Source: Vickermania ingenoplastis (Eukaryota > Euglenozoa > Kinetoplastea > Trypanosomatida > Trypanosomatidae). From it: a stretch of 64,000 nucleotides of DNA. Shown piece after piece: positions 48,556 through 59,336 of the stretch. Position 1 is the stretch's first letter, and each line of letters opens with the position of its first letter. The notes under the pieces are model-generated. The model saw only the letters and a list, made by a program, of their open reading frames with translations. It ran no database searches and was not told the DNA's origin. The DNA is taken from contig VFSE01000283.1 of NCBI GenBank assembly GCA_010157825.1, positions 312,001 to 376,000 of the forward strand. Reading direction: 5' to 3'. Made by a program: the position numbers and the translations under genes.

Positions 48556-49702
48556 GATAACCATTCCACTCTCTTCCTTTTCGTTCTTTCCCCTTGTGAC
48601 TTTTACGTTTCAGAAATGGAATGAAACACAAAGGAACAACAACAACAACAACAGACTAAACAAAGAACAAGTATGTCGAGGAGAGCCATCCATCTCTATA
48701 TTAAGATCTTTATCTATCTCTACCACGAGAGGATCGAATATGGGGAGTGAGACGCTGCAAACAACTATTTCCTTCTTGAGATCAGATGGACGCATACATC
48801 TATTCGCTGTGAATGGTTCTCTCCCCCCTCAACCGTAATAATAATAATAAATAAATAAAAAGATACACAATACTTAACTCCCCCCTCTCCCTCCCTCTCA
48901 CCCTTCCGTAATCGACTATTCTTTTCCGCGTTGCTCATTTGGCTTCACTCTCTTTTCGCTTTCTTTCCGAGTGGAACAGAGGAAGACGCCCATTCCAAAT
49001 AATAGTTAAGAGAAAAACAATAAGAAAGAAAGAAGTGTTAAACAAGCAGCACCATCAACAGAGCGAAGGGAAAGTGATATATATATATATATATCGTTGG
49101 GGAGAGATATTACACGGGTTTCTTTTATCATTAATGTCATTATTATGATTATTATTACTATTATTATTATTATTATTATTTTTTTTTTTTGTCTTGGGTA
49201 AGTATTTACACTCCTTAATCCCCTTCGTTTAAAAAAGAACAACAACAACAAAAGAAAGAATGTGCTGTATGGGCAGTGGACCTCTGCCTCTGCTCTCAGT
49301 GTATGTTTACATTTATTTTTAGAAGAACTTGCCTCTTTTTTCATATGCCTCTTCTCCTCTTGTACATTTGTCTTGTGCATTTCGCCTATGTATATTACAT
49401 CGTTTTTTTTTTCTTCTTAAAATCTATTTTTGTTTTTGGAAAAAAAGTTAACAAAAAAAAATAATAAACGGCTTTGCTTTTTTATCCAAGAAGAACAACG
49501 GTTAGGAAAGATAAATAAAGAAAATAGAAAAAATTGTTGACAACATCTCCTATTACCGCGTCGAAAGGCTTCCTATCTAAAAAAAAAAAAAAGAAAAGAA
49601 ACGAAAAGAAAAAGCAAAGTTTCTGTATTAATAGACAATAGACTTCATTCTCATTCCCCTGCATAGTTTGTCCTCTCACGCCGCTGTGACGTGTGCTTCA
49701 AG

Positions 49703-51589
49703 ATGTCAGAGCCTGGAACACCGTCTGGAGGGAATGCGGCCGCACCGTCCCAGGAGAAACCGAAGCCCACGCCACTGAACAAGAAGGTGATGATTGTTAC
49801 CGGTGCAGCGTTCTTAACGGAGTCTATGTGCATCACGATGCTGTTGCCCTTTGTTGGTCTGTACGTCGCGCACCTGCAGGGCATCTCCGTGGAGGCGGCC
49901 GGGTACTCTTCCGGTGTTCTCGTCGGCCTCTTCATGCTGGGGCAGGTGGTGAGCTCTAAGATGTGGGGCTGGCTCAGCGATCTCTACGGCCGTAGGATTC
50001 CACTGATCGTTGGTCTATTCGCAGCTGCTTGGACGATGCTGTTCTTTGGCATGGCCCCCAACATCTACGTCTGCTGTGTGCTACGCTTCACTCACGGCAT
50101 TTTCAACGGCAACACGCTGGTTGCGAAGATTGTGCTTGCCGATATCACCGACAGCACCAACGCTGCCAAGGGATTCGCCCTTGGGGGTATTATGTGGTGC
50201 GTCGGCTGCATCGTTGGGCCAGCTGTTGGCGGCTTCCTCTACGACCCGCTCCATAACCCATCGCTGCAGTGGATGCACGTGAAGGAGGGCAGCTTCCTGG
50301 GGGAGAATCCAGCATTCCTTTCCAGTTTCGTCATTTTTATGTACACAATCGTGACACTGGGCATGTGCCTCGCGATGCTCCCCGAAACGAACAAGCACCG
50401 GACGGGCTCGCTGCGCACGGTGCCGGTTGTGGGCTGGCTGCTCAACCGCCTTCACCCCAAGGAGACGACTATGGTGGACCTGGAGGCCACGGCGGAACAA
50501 GCCCCACAGGAGCGCTTCGACGAGGAAGACGATAATGACGCACTGGGGAACGCCAACACCGCTGGAGAGGGCGTTGCCGGGAAAGCGGGCGAGCTGACCT
50601 TCATGAAAGCCCTGAAGGATCCCTACCTGTCCACGATCAGCATCCTCTACATGTGTATCTCCGCCAGTGATATGTGCTTTGGGGAAATCATGCCCCTCTG
50701 GGCCATCGCCCCCAAAGATGTTGGTGGCCTGGCCATGTTTGCCGATGCGGTGGGCGGGCTCATGCTGCTCTTCGCGGTCCCCACCTTCCTCTCGACCTTC
50801 TTCTTCTCGACGGTGTACAACGGACTGAACAACAGCGCTTTGATGTGGCAGGGCGGCATGGCAATCTGTATTGTTTGCTGTATTCTGTTCCCGTATGCTG
50901 CACTCATGAGCGATCGGGTCGCCTATTGGTTTCTATTTGTGCTGGGCTCGATTCGCGACGTCGTGTTCGCAGCGCTGTACGATGTGGTTGGCATTCTCAC
51001 GGCCAAGGCGGCTCCACCCGGTTCTCTTGGCTCGGCGTACGGGATCACGCAGTCGCTGGCCAGCATGGTGCGAGGAGCGGTCCCATTCGTCGTGGCTCCT
51101 GTATTTGCCTGGTCCATCACAGGGCACCATGTCTTCCCTTTCAACCACTACTTTGTTTTTTTTCTTAGCGTCATCCCCATGGCGTACTCCATCTACCGAA
51201 CGTGGGCGTACAAAATTGAACCCACAGAGGAAGATCGTCTGGCCATGGAGGCGGGTGAACAGGAGCGTGTTGCCGCGGCTGCTGCCGTGGAAGACCGCCA
51301 GTCTGTGGCGGAGGAGTACCGCTCCCTTGCGAACTCCTTCGCTGGGAGCTACGTGGACAACGTGCTGCCCCATCTGCGGGAGGTGGAGCACGCTCGCCAC
51401 GAGGTGATTGCGGACTGGCTGCGGTACACGGCGCCTCGTGGGCGGGGGCAGCACCTGCACTCTGCCGCGAAGACTCTGCAGCACGAGGACTGGCGCCTGA
51501 CGGATGAGAAGAGGCACGAGGAGGAGTTGGAGTCGGAGACGCTAGGGCAGCCGGTAGGCGAAGGAGGTCTGTGGAAGGGGGTGCCCTAA
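49703..51589 (+). CDS. Major-facilitator transporter, array copy 12 (last of array)
   Basis: Intact, 628 residues from the ATG at 49703 (MSEPGTPSGGNA). The pre-TM1 motif is altered to TPLNKKVM, and TM1 starts IVTGAAFLTESMC. Motif A is WGWLSDLYGRR and motif C IVGPAVGG. The stretch from LLPFVGLYVAHL to the motif A region is near-identical to copy 11. TM7-TM8 (CFGEIMPLWAIAPKDVGG and on) are also shared, while TM9-TM10 differ (AICIVCCILFPYAAL). The tail has EEYRSLANSF, IADWLRYTAPRGRGQ and LQHEDWRLTDE, then an extra end with GQPVGEGGLWKG. The LQHEDWRL stretch resembles copies 6-8, suggesting conversion across subgroups. Confidence 0.93.
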   Translation: MSEPGTPSGGNAAAPSQEKPKPTPLNKKVMIVTGAAFLTESMCITMLLPFVGLYVAHLQGISVEAAGYSSGVLVGLFMLGQVVSSKMWGWLSDLYGRRIPLIVGLFAAAWTMLFFGMAPNIYVCCVLRFTHGIFNGNTLVAKIVLADITDSTNAAKGFALGGIMWCVGCIVGPAVGGFLYDPLHNPSLQWMHVKEGSFLGENPAFLSSFVIFMYTIVTLGMCLAMLPETNKHRTGSLRTVPVVGWLLNRLHPKETTMVDLEATAEQAPQERFDEEDDNDALGNANTAGEGVAGKAGELTFMKALKDPYLSTISILYMCISASDMCFGEIMPLWAIAPKDVGGLAMFADAVGGLMLLFAVPTFLSTFFFSTVYNGLNNSALMWQGGMAICIVCCILFPYAALMSDRVAYWFLFVLGSIRDVVFAALYDVVGILTAKAAPPGSLGSAYGITQSLASMVRGAVPFVVAPVFAWSITGHHVFPFNHYFVFFLSVIPMAYSIYRTWAYKIEPTEEDRLAMEAGEQERVAAAAAVEDRQSVAEEYRSLANSFAGSYVDNVLPHLREVEHARHEVIADWLRYTAPRGRGQHLHSAAKTLQHEDWRLTDEKRHEEELESETLGQPVGEGGLWKGVP

Positions 51590-52340
51590 GGGCGACGCGC
51601 CACGTTACAGCAGGAGAAAGCAAGTGGAAGACAACTGGGAGGACCCCCCCGTCTTCGATATATGTCTTTGTTCATGTTTATCACTTTTCGTTTTTTTTTT
51701 TTGTTGTATGAAATTGTTTTTCTTTTTCAGTTTAGAGACTGTATATATTTATATATATGTGTGTATGTTAAAGAAGACATACTGTACCTCCCCCCGAGCT
51801 ATGTACTTGATGCATTACTCATTTACTGTTAACGTTGCCGCTATGGATTACGGTGGGAGGTCTGACCGCACAAGGCGCTCACGCCTCGCGGGCTGCCCGA
51901 ACTACGAATCTCTTTCCTCTCCGCTTCCCCTTTCAATATAAATAAATATAACGATAATTAATTGCCGTCACTTTCTCACAGGAGGAGACGTATATATAAC
52001 TATATATAACTATATATAGTTATATATAGTTACATTTATGGAATGCGACGAGTGTGTGTGTGTGTGTGTGCGTGTATAGGGATCAAAAGAAAAGTTAAAA
52101 TATCAAAGTATAAGGACTCTCATTGCTAGACGTTGCTCCGCAGTGCTGTTAATTTAAACAATACAGTAGCCGTTTCTCTCTCTCTCTCTCTCTCTTTGTC
52201 TAGACGAAGGAGTAACAGCAAACAACAGACACCATTGATATCCTTTTACGCGGCCAGAAAAGCGTGGAACACCAAACGAGGCGACAGGTCCGTCTCACAC
52301 TCAGAGAGAGATAACCTCTTCGACCTTTTATTATTGCGTT
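51590..52340. other. Spacer after the transporter array
   Basis: Contains a 36-bp perfect AT palindrome (listed), a TG run at about 52052-52071, and a CT run at 52174-52196 followed by GTCTAG (AG 52202-52203), a good splice acceptor for the next gene. No gene is seen. Confidence 0.5.
51997..52032. repeat. Perfect AT-rich palindrome, 36 bp
   Basis: TAACTATATA repeated, then its exact reverse complement. Able to form a cruciform or an RNA hairpin in the 3' flank of copy 12. Confidence 0.9.
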
Positions 52341-52790
52341 ATGCTTCGCCGAACACTTTCCCGACGGTTTGTTGGTATGTTTAGTTTCGGGAGTGGTGGA
52401 AGTGCGGGCGGGAGCTTCTTCAAGGGTGGTGGCAGCGGACCATCCCGCTTCAACCCCCTTCAGGGCCTTGGGGAGCGCATGGCGGGCGGGGGCGGCCCCC
52501 TCGGAGGTTTCTTTAGCAAGGCGCTGGAATGGTGCAGCACCTCCCACGCGTGGGATATCGCTCGGCAGGAGGGGATCGACATGAAGGACATCCGCTTCAT
52601 CAACAAGCCCAACGGCTCGGTGGAGGTGATGGTCGACGCCCCCAGCGCGACGCAGCAGCAGATTGAGGCTCTCGGGAAGAGGGTGGAGGAGGAGTGCCCA
52701 GTGGCTCGATTTCGAAAGACAAACGTCTCCGCGGGGGAACCAAAAAAGGGGATGAAGTGGCTCCGGCTGCCGGACCACTACGATCGATAA
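52341..52790 (+). CDS. Small OsmC-like protein, probably mitochondrial
   Basis: 149 residues. The N-terminus MLRRTLSRRFVGMFSF is Arg-rich without acidic residues and looks like a mitochondrial presequence. It is followed by a Gly/Ser-rich linker to about residue 55. The rest resembles the second half of OsmC/Ohr proteins. Cys65 lies at the start of a helix that leads to GIDMKDIRF. Then comes a strand NGSVEVMVDAPSA, and then QQQIEALGKRVEEECPVARF with Cys119 in the C-P-V motif. OsmC proteins use such a Cys pair to reduce organic peroxides. The N-terminal half of that fold is missing, so this may be a short variant or a different role. The assignment is by eye. ATG at 52341 follows a clear splice acceptor. 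Confidence 0.55.
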   Translation: MLRRTLSRRFVGMFSFGSGGSAGGSFFKGGGSGPSRFNPLQGLGERMAGGGGPLGGFFSKALEWCSTSHAWDIARQEGIDMKDIRFINKPNGSVEVMVDAPSATQQQIEALGKRVEEECPVARFRKTNVSAGEPKKGMKWLRLPDHYDR

Positions 52791-53595
52791 TACCCGTGCA
52801 GGTAAACGGCTCGCCTGAGGGCCGTATGTAGCGGGTAGTGGGGCTGATGAAGGCTCCCTCTCCCTCTCCTCTATCTCCTCTATCTCGTTGACGATATCTT
52901 CTATATAGGTTCTCTTTCTAAATCTTTCATTCAAATTTATTTCGTCCTCCTCCACCCCGACTAGTTGCTCCTCTTTCGCGGTACGATGGAGGAGTACATA
53001 AAAAAAAAAAAGGAAGAAAGAAAGGAGGTGGACCATCACAAGGATAAGAATTTTTACTTTTATTCATGATCTCACACACACACACGAGAGAACACCAACA
53101 CCAACACCAATAGCCAACAGAATGAAGGGAGATAATATATGATATATATCTTTCACCGGTACCATCCCCTATATATAAGAGGGGCATCACCCCAGATGAC
53201 CATAGGAGGCTGGCGTCGAGGGGCCGGCCGGGCGGGTGTCGAGTCGGGCGGGTCGCTGTCCTGAAACACTTTCTGCACACTTCTCTCTCTCTCTCTCTCT
53301 CTCTTATTGCCTATCTCGTCTCTGTACGCTTATCTTTCTTAGAGCGTGTTGTATAGGGGCTCAGAGCGCTCTCGCTGCAGTCTCGCGGAGAGGCGTTGCT
53401 TTCGTTGTACTTTTCTTTCTTTCGTCTCCCTTCAAATCCCCTTCCCCTCCCGTTGGATTTGGTCCATTAAAGGTGGGAGGTTGAAGTCAAGTGTGTGAGG
53501 GCGTAGCTTTTTTTTTCTTTTTGCTTCTTTAATTTTAAAAAAGGTAGTTCTTATCCATCCATCAGGGGCCTCCACACACACACACACAACACAAA
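52791..53595. other. Spacer between the OsmC-like gene and the large low-complexity gene
   Basis: Includes a CAACAC repeat (about 53095-53110) and a CT run at 53282-53303. A pyrimidine-rich stretch follows, ending CTTAG (AG 53341-53342), which probably serves the next gene. A CA run (about 53572-53590) abuts the next start codon. No gene is seen. Confidence 0.5.
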
Positions 53596-56500
53596 ATGAA
53601 TCCGTCCCTTGCGCAGCACACCGGAGTAGACGCACCAGCGGGAGTAGAAGAAGTCCGAGGGCTGACGACACCGCCGCGGGATATGGCCAAAAACCTGTGG
53701 GGACCAATGCGAGAGCCTCGACCAATGCGTGCCGCACCTAGCAGCGCTGGGCCTAGTAATAGGCCGCATCGTCGTCATAGCCTTGGGGTCCCAGTTATCT
53801 CTGGCTTCCCTTCGTCTACCTCGGATAGGGAGCTGGGCAGCTCCTCCACCCACACCACGCCAGCCAAACGTTGTAGTAGTCCGCCTCGGGATAGAGAGAT
53901 GAGGATCCGGCGAGAGGGAGAGGCAGATGCCCACCTCGCCCAGCCACTTGCCGACACTCATTCGCCACTACCCTCTGCAGCATCATCATCATCAACACCA
54001 GCAAGGGGTGGTGGTGGTAGTGGCGTAGCAGTTCCTGTAGTGAGCCCCATGTGCCAACAGAGACGGGGGCCACACCCCTGTACTACCGCCGTCGTCCCCA
54101 CCCCGTCGCCCGTGATGACCAGCCCTGCCGCGAGAAGAGGCGCAGCTGCTCGTCTCCCGAGTCATCATACGCGGATCTCCGCCACGGGACCCCTCCCAGG
54201 ACCTGGGTATCGTGAAGGCCCCACGGTGAATAACGCCTACACCGCAGCCACCAGCAGCACTGTGGCAGGTGCAAACACATTAGCTCGGGAAAGAGGGCAG
54301 ACGCCAGCACCACATTGCTGCACCGCTGGAGATGGCGCCACCGCAGCCGAGTTGTCGCGGCCTTCTCCGTCCAGCCAGCGCAGCGGCAGCAGACCCGCAG
54401 GGAGGTCGACCTCGTCGCAGCGCAGCCCTGGCAGAGGTCGAGGAAGGGGGCGAGGAGGCTGGCAACCACCACCACCACCAGCAGCAGCAGTAGGAGGAGG
54501 AGGAGGAGGAACTGCCTCGCTGCTGCCTTCCACAGGAGGTCGGCCCTCCCTCCCTTCGGAAGCCGCACAAGGTGCAGGGGAGAAGGAGCCCATGGTGTTT
54601 GTGTGCTGCCCAGAGAGCGCCTGCCTGCACAGCCAGAGGTCCATTGTACAGTACATCTCCATGCAGCGGGAGCACCGTGCGCTCGTCAAGGCGCTGGAAG
54701 CGGCGCAGAAGGAGAAGCTGTGGTGGCAGCAGCAGGCAGCCCTGGCCGCGAAGGAGACGGCGGATCACCTAAGTAGAGCCGAGCGGGAGGGAGCGAGTGC
54801 TCTTGTGACGGAGCCGGACGCAGTGGGGGAGTGGGCCGATGACGAGAATGAAGTAGACGGGGCCAACGCGGCGAGGACGATGACGGCGCCCGCGACAGGG
54901 GCGGGCACAACGGGCAGCGCGGCACCGCAGGACACCTCCTCGTCGTTTCTGTTCCAAGCGACACCAGCCGCAGCCGCAGCCGCAGCCGCAGCCGCAGCCA
55001 GAGCGTCGATCTCGAGATCTTCTCCTTTTCGTTCTCCCCCGCCTCCCTCGGCCACACGGAGAGCCTCTGCCTCGGCTCTAGCTCCTTCCTCCGCCCGTCC
55101 TGGTGGGGCACAGCCCAGCAGCAGCACCTCCACCCGCGCCAGCGGACCACCAGCCTTCACCTGCGCTACTCCCCTCGGATGCGACAGCAGCAGGCGTACG
55201 AGGAGGTGTCGTCGCCCATTGCGAGGGAGCGGGCTGCACCATCTCTGGAAGATTCGGGTGGCCACGAAGTGCTTCGCCTGGGCAGAGAGGCCTTGAGGGA
55301 GCAGAGAGAGGCCGCGGTGGCGAGCCGCGACGGCGGCGCCAGACAAACACCAACACCACAACCAGAATCAGCAGCAGCGCTGCCAGGTGGGTGGCACTCG
55401 AGACGGAAACATCGGGAGCAGCGGTTCCCAAACGCAGCAGAGGATGGGGACGACGACGACTTCGACGAAGGGATTCGAGTGATCCGCCTGGACGATGACG
55501 ATGACGATGATGATGGTGATGATGATAAGGAGGAGGAGGAACAACACGGAAGACGTGATGTAGGGCGGGGAGAGAGTGCCAGGGAAGCGGTTCCAGAGCG
55601 ATGCGGCCGGCACCGCAGCAGGGCAGCAACTTCCGCCACAAACAGATGACTCGTGGGACCCCACCGACTCCCTGGAGCAGCCGAGAGTAACGTATGCGTA
55701 CCACGACAACCTGCAGCCTCCTCCTCACGAAGAGGGACGAGGACCCATAGAATACTCATCTTTTCCTTCGCTATCGTATCGCCAGGCGGACCACAGCGGG
55801 CAGGACGGAGAAGTGCTTCGCCTGCACGAATACATGGTGCGGCAGTCGACTGCCTCCCCACCAGCTACCCGCTCCGCTGGCATGTCTATGGCATCGTCGC
55901 TGCCGCCGCCGTCTCAGGAACCAACAACAATCTTCAAGACGGAGCTATCGCGCCCATTGATGGCCGCCGCCCGCCCGGCGGGAGCGCCAAACCCCCACGA
56001 AAATATGTCTTTCAGGACGCGTGTCGCCTGCTCTGCTGCAGACGCCGGCGCCGGCACCGGTGGCACCGAGGCGCCATCTCCCCCGCGGACAGAGGCAGAG
56101 ATGGTGGAGCAGGGCACACCAAAGAAACCGAGCGCTGAAACGAGGCTAGGAGCGGAGGAGCCGCAGTCGCAGGGCCGAGAGGGGCTCGACGGGGAGGATA
56201 AGGATAAGAAGGAGGAGGAGGAGGACTATTCCACTCCACTACCGGACAAGGACGATATATGTCGCCGTATCGAGAGTGGGACCACAGAAGAAATACAGTG
56301 CACGGAGGCCTCGTCCTCCTCCTCCTCCTCCTGCTCCTCCTCACCACAGCGCTGGAGGAAAGCTGCGCGGCACTCCGGGAGTTCCACTAGGGCGCGCAGC
56401 AGCGTTGATGGACGGGGCGTGGAGGACGATGGCAGCGGTGGGAAGAGGAGCCACACAGCAGGGGAGCCCACGGGTGCTGCGGGTGCTGGCAGGCGCTCTT

Positions 56501-57678
56501 CTCGTAATTCTTTTGCTTCATCGTTGTCGCACAACCGTCGGGAGGGGAGCAGCGGGACCCACGACGAGGCCTCTATGGAGGTGAGGGTGATGGAAGAGGA
56601 GGAAGAGGCGGAGGAGGAGGAGGAGGAGGGGGGGGGGCTGCTTCCCTGCAGGATGCCCTTCAGCAAGAGCGAGCGGCGCATCGCGATACCAAACAGGAGC
56701 TCCGCCTGGCACAGGAGCAGCTGCAGTACCTCCAGGAGCACGTGCGGCTCTTGTCGGAGCGCTGCGACTCCCTCACGTCTAAGGCGGAGGGGACGCCGTG
56801 GCTGCCCCCTCCCACACCACACCCCCCCGCCCCCGCCACGCAGCTCGTCTTCTCCTGCAGCGCCGCCGATGATGGGGAGGAGGAGGAGGAGGAGGAGGAG
56901 GAGGAGGAGGGGTGGGATCGAAGGATTGTCGTTGCCGGCGAGCACTCCCCCCCTCACAGACAGGAGAGAGCCAACACAGGGGCGCGACGGACGGAAATCT
57001 TGTCTGCTACCGACTTGCTCTCTACGAACCAACCACAACAGCAGGAGACACAACAAGAGCAACAAGAAAAAAGTCAAGAAGCAGCAGAAGAAGCAGAAGA
57101 AGAAGGAGCTCGTCATGATCGTAGCCTCACCTCCTCGTCCTTCTCCCCTCCCCTCTCCCCCGCCTCCGCCATCGTCTACTCTCCTAGAGGAAAACAAGGT
57201 CCGCCACCTACAGAGCCCCGCCTCCGCCTCCGCCTCCGCCTCCGCCTCCGCCAGCAACAACAAAAAGAAGGGCAAACGTGTCATAAAAGGGCATCGCTCC
57301 CCCTCTGTTCAAGCCTCCATGGCCAACCACCAGCAGCACCAGCAGCAGCAGCAGCCATATCTTCCCTCTTCTTCAGCTGCCACTCGGACCACTGTACACT
57401 CGCAACTGACCAGCGGTGGACCGGCTCTCGCCACGCAGCGCAGCAGCCCCAGCCCCGGCATGACTAGCCCCTGCAGCAACTCTGGAGAAACCGAGAGAGA
57501 CGGGGATGAAGGCGAGGTGGAACACCCAGTACCCCTGCTGCGCCAGTGTCTCTGCTGCACCGAGTTACTGCGGGCACTGATGGAGAAGGAGCGGCAGCTG
57601 ATGCAAGTCGCGGCGGAGCGCACGAGACTGCGGATCGCGATGGAGGGGGCGCACCGAGAAATGCACACTGTACACTAA
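53596..57678 (+). CDS. Large low-complexity protein with coiled coils, four apparent frame changes
   Basis: A plus-strand coding region of about 1360 residues whose most plausible frame changes four times, with no net shift. Frame one (from the ATG at 53596) is Ser/Pro/Gly-rich. It then has an ordered part with FVCCPESACLHSQRS and QREHRALVKALEAAQKEK. A second frame (about 55180-55560) gives a helical then highly acidic stretch (DDDDDDDDGDDD). The first frame returns (DDSWDPTDSLEQPRVTY). A second frame at about 56640-56800 gives a heptad coiled coil (QQERAAHRDTKQELRLAQ). The first frame closes with LLRQCLCCTELLRALMEKE and stops at 57678. The change near 56628-56638 sits in a long G-run. I recognise no family. 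Paired Cys motifs near CCPESAC and QCLCC could bind metal. Frame changes may be sequencing errors in low-complexity DNA. Confidence 0.6.
57226..57255 (+). repeat. CTCCGC hexamer repeat within the large gene
   Basis: About five tandem CTCCGC units encoding alternating Ala-Ser, a typical expansion-prone tract. The same gene has GAG/GGA, GCAGCC, GACGAT and CAG tracts. Confidence 0.85.
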
Positions 57679-58161
57679 GAATCATATCCACCACACAAAC
57701 AAACAAATATATATATATATATATTTGAAACAACGGCGCCACTTCTTCCTCTCAAAAAAAAAAAAAAAAGGAAAAAAAAAAGAGCAAACGACAATGCATA
57801 TAGAGAGGTGCCTGCTGCATCTATAACCTTTGAGGCGGAGTGTGTGTGTGTGTGTGTGGGGGGGAGAGCTCTCTCCCGCCTACAGCATTCTACTTGTATT
57901 CTCTCGCTCTCGCTCTCTCTGCCTGCCTGCCTGCCGATCGATTCTTCTTACTTTTCTCTCTGTCTTTTTTTTCTTCTTCTTCTTCTTCTTATTCAATTTT
58001 GTGCGTTGTTGTCTCTTCTTTCTTGTTCCCCATAAGAAGAAGAGCTTTCCGCTTGCGGGTTGATATTATTATTATATTATTATTATTAATAATATCATAA
58101 TATCATAATATCATAATATCATATTATTGATCCTAATCACCACCTATCTACAACTACAAAG
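57679..58161. other. Spacer with strong pyrimidine tract before the Sec61 beta gene
   Basis: TA and A-runs at 57706-57781, a TG run at about 57840-57857, and a long CT/CTT tract at 57945-58030 ending in CCCCATAAG (AG 58035-58036), the likely splice acceptor. A tandem ATAATATC-type repeat fills about 58090-58122. Confidence 0.55.
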
Positions 58162-58332
58162 ATGAAGATGATGAAGAAACGTTTGGGCAACCCCACCGCC
58201 CCGCGCTCCGGCGTGAACGACCTAGAGCCCGTGGGCTTTACGGTGGAGCCCAGCCGCGTGCTGGTCATGGCCGGCCTGTTCATCTTCGCCGTGATCCTCC
58301 TACAGTTCTTTGCCAAGCCAGGATCTCAGTAA
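58162..58332 (+). CDS. Protein translocation subunit Sec61 beta
   Basis: This is a 56-residue tail-anchored protein. Its N-terminus MKMMKKRLGNPTAPRSGV is basic and cytosolic. Then comes a short conserved segment (GFTVEPSRVLVMAGLF) matching the Sec61 beta pattern of a V-x-P-x-x-V-L-V-M stretch just before the membrane. One hydrophobic helix follows (about residues 33-50), and a short lumenal end AKPGSQ. Sec61 beta sits beside the Sec61/SecY channel in the ER membrane and helps ribosome and signal-peptidase contacts. The length is at the low end for the family but usual for a minimal form. The gene is short and easy to miss. It follows a strong splice acceptor, which supports it being expressed. 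Confidence 0.85.
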   Translation: MKMMKKRLGNPTAPRSGVNDLEPVGFTVEPSRVLVMAGLFIFAVILLQFFAKPGSQ

Positions 58333-59179
58333 GTGTATACCTTTTTTTTTACGTAAAAAAATATATAAAGAACAGACATACTGCACTATTGAGAAGAAGT
58401 GGGACAGGGCGAGCGAACGAGCGAGAGAGAGAAAGAGACGAACATCTAGGCTTCCACGAACTAAATATTATTGTATTAAGCAATCGTCTTGATCCCCCAT
58501 TCGCGGTGGGGAAGAGAGAGAGAGTGTGTGTCGGATATCCTCCTTCTCTCTTCCTCTTCGTACCGGAGGAAGTCACAGACTCCACGAAGTAAAGGGGAAG
58601 GAAGAGAGAAGGTAGGGCGAACAACAACACAGCACAGGTACCAGCAGTAATGAGGCATACAAACAACTTGTAATGTGTAACACGGTGCCTTCTTTGCACT
58701 CCCTCTCTCACCCACAATGTGTGGGTATGAGGGGAAGATGGACGATTTGGAATCAAACATAAGAAACCGATTTTCCCCCACATCACCTCTCATAGAGGGT
58801 TATATATTTTTTTTGCTTTTGTGAACCCTGTTGTGGGATACACATCAAAAGAAGAGAAAAGAAAAGGCTTTTCGTTGAATACATGTACCTGTATCCAGTT
58901 GGTGATTTCTCTCGTCTTCTTCTCTTGGTTTATGTTTATAAATTTGTTCAAGTAGAAAGCTTCTTGTACTACCAGCAACGATCCCGCTGCCACAGAAGTG
59001 GGAGTGAAATACATTTATGTATTTATTTAAAATTTATTTCAATTATATTATTTAGAGCCCACTTCACTTTTGTTTCCTCTTTTTTTTTCTTTTCTTTTCG
59101 TCGTCTATTCGATTCATTCGGGGCGGGGCGGCGGCGAGAAATAAATCCGAAACAGGAGGGGAGGAAGAGAGATTTAGAA

Positions 59180-59219
<40 letters not shown>

Positions 59220-59336
59220 AAAGGGAGCATTCTCGGCATCAGAGCAATTATAAGGCTAAATATTAAGGCTCATAGCATCTAGAGAGGTAAATCAAGCAAG
59301 ATACAAAGCAGCAACAACAACGGACAAACAACAACG
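58333..59336. other. Spacer between Sec61 beta and the TFIIIC-like gene
   Basis: AT-rich with GA and CT tracts (about 58419-58440 and 58514-58528), a T-rich stretch around 59078-59100 and an AC run at about 59180-59215. No gene is seen. Confidence 0.5.

Larger units (their letters stand above)
47903..49702. other. 1.8-kb spacer between transporter copies 11 and 12
   Basis: Repeat-rich: TTCCCG units at about 47940-47967, AC run at 48177-48198, ATT run at 48516-48555, AT run at about 49077-49094, ATT run at 49137-49180, and several T/A runs. No convincing coding frame is present. A pyrimidine-rich stretch ending CCCCTGCATAG (about 49645-49667) may be the copy 12 splice acceptor. Confidence 0.5.
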
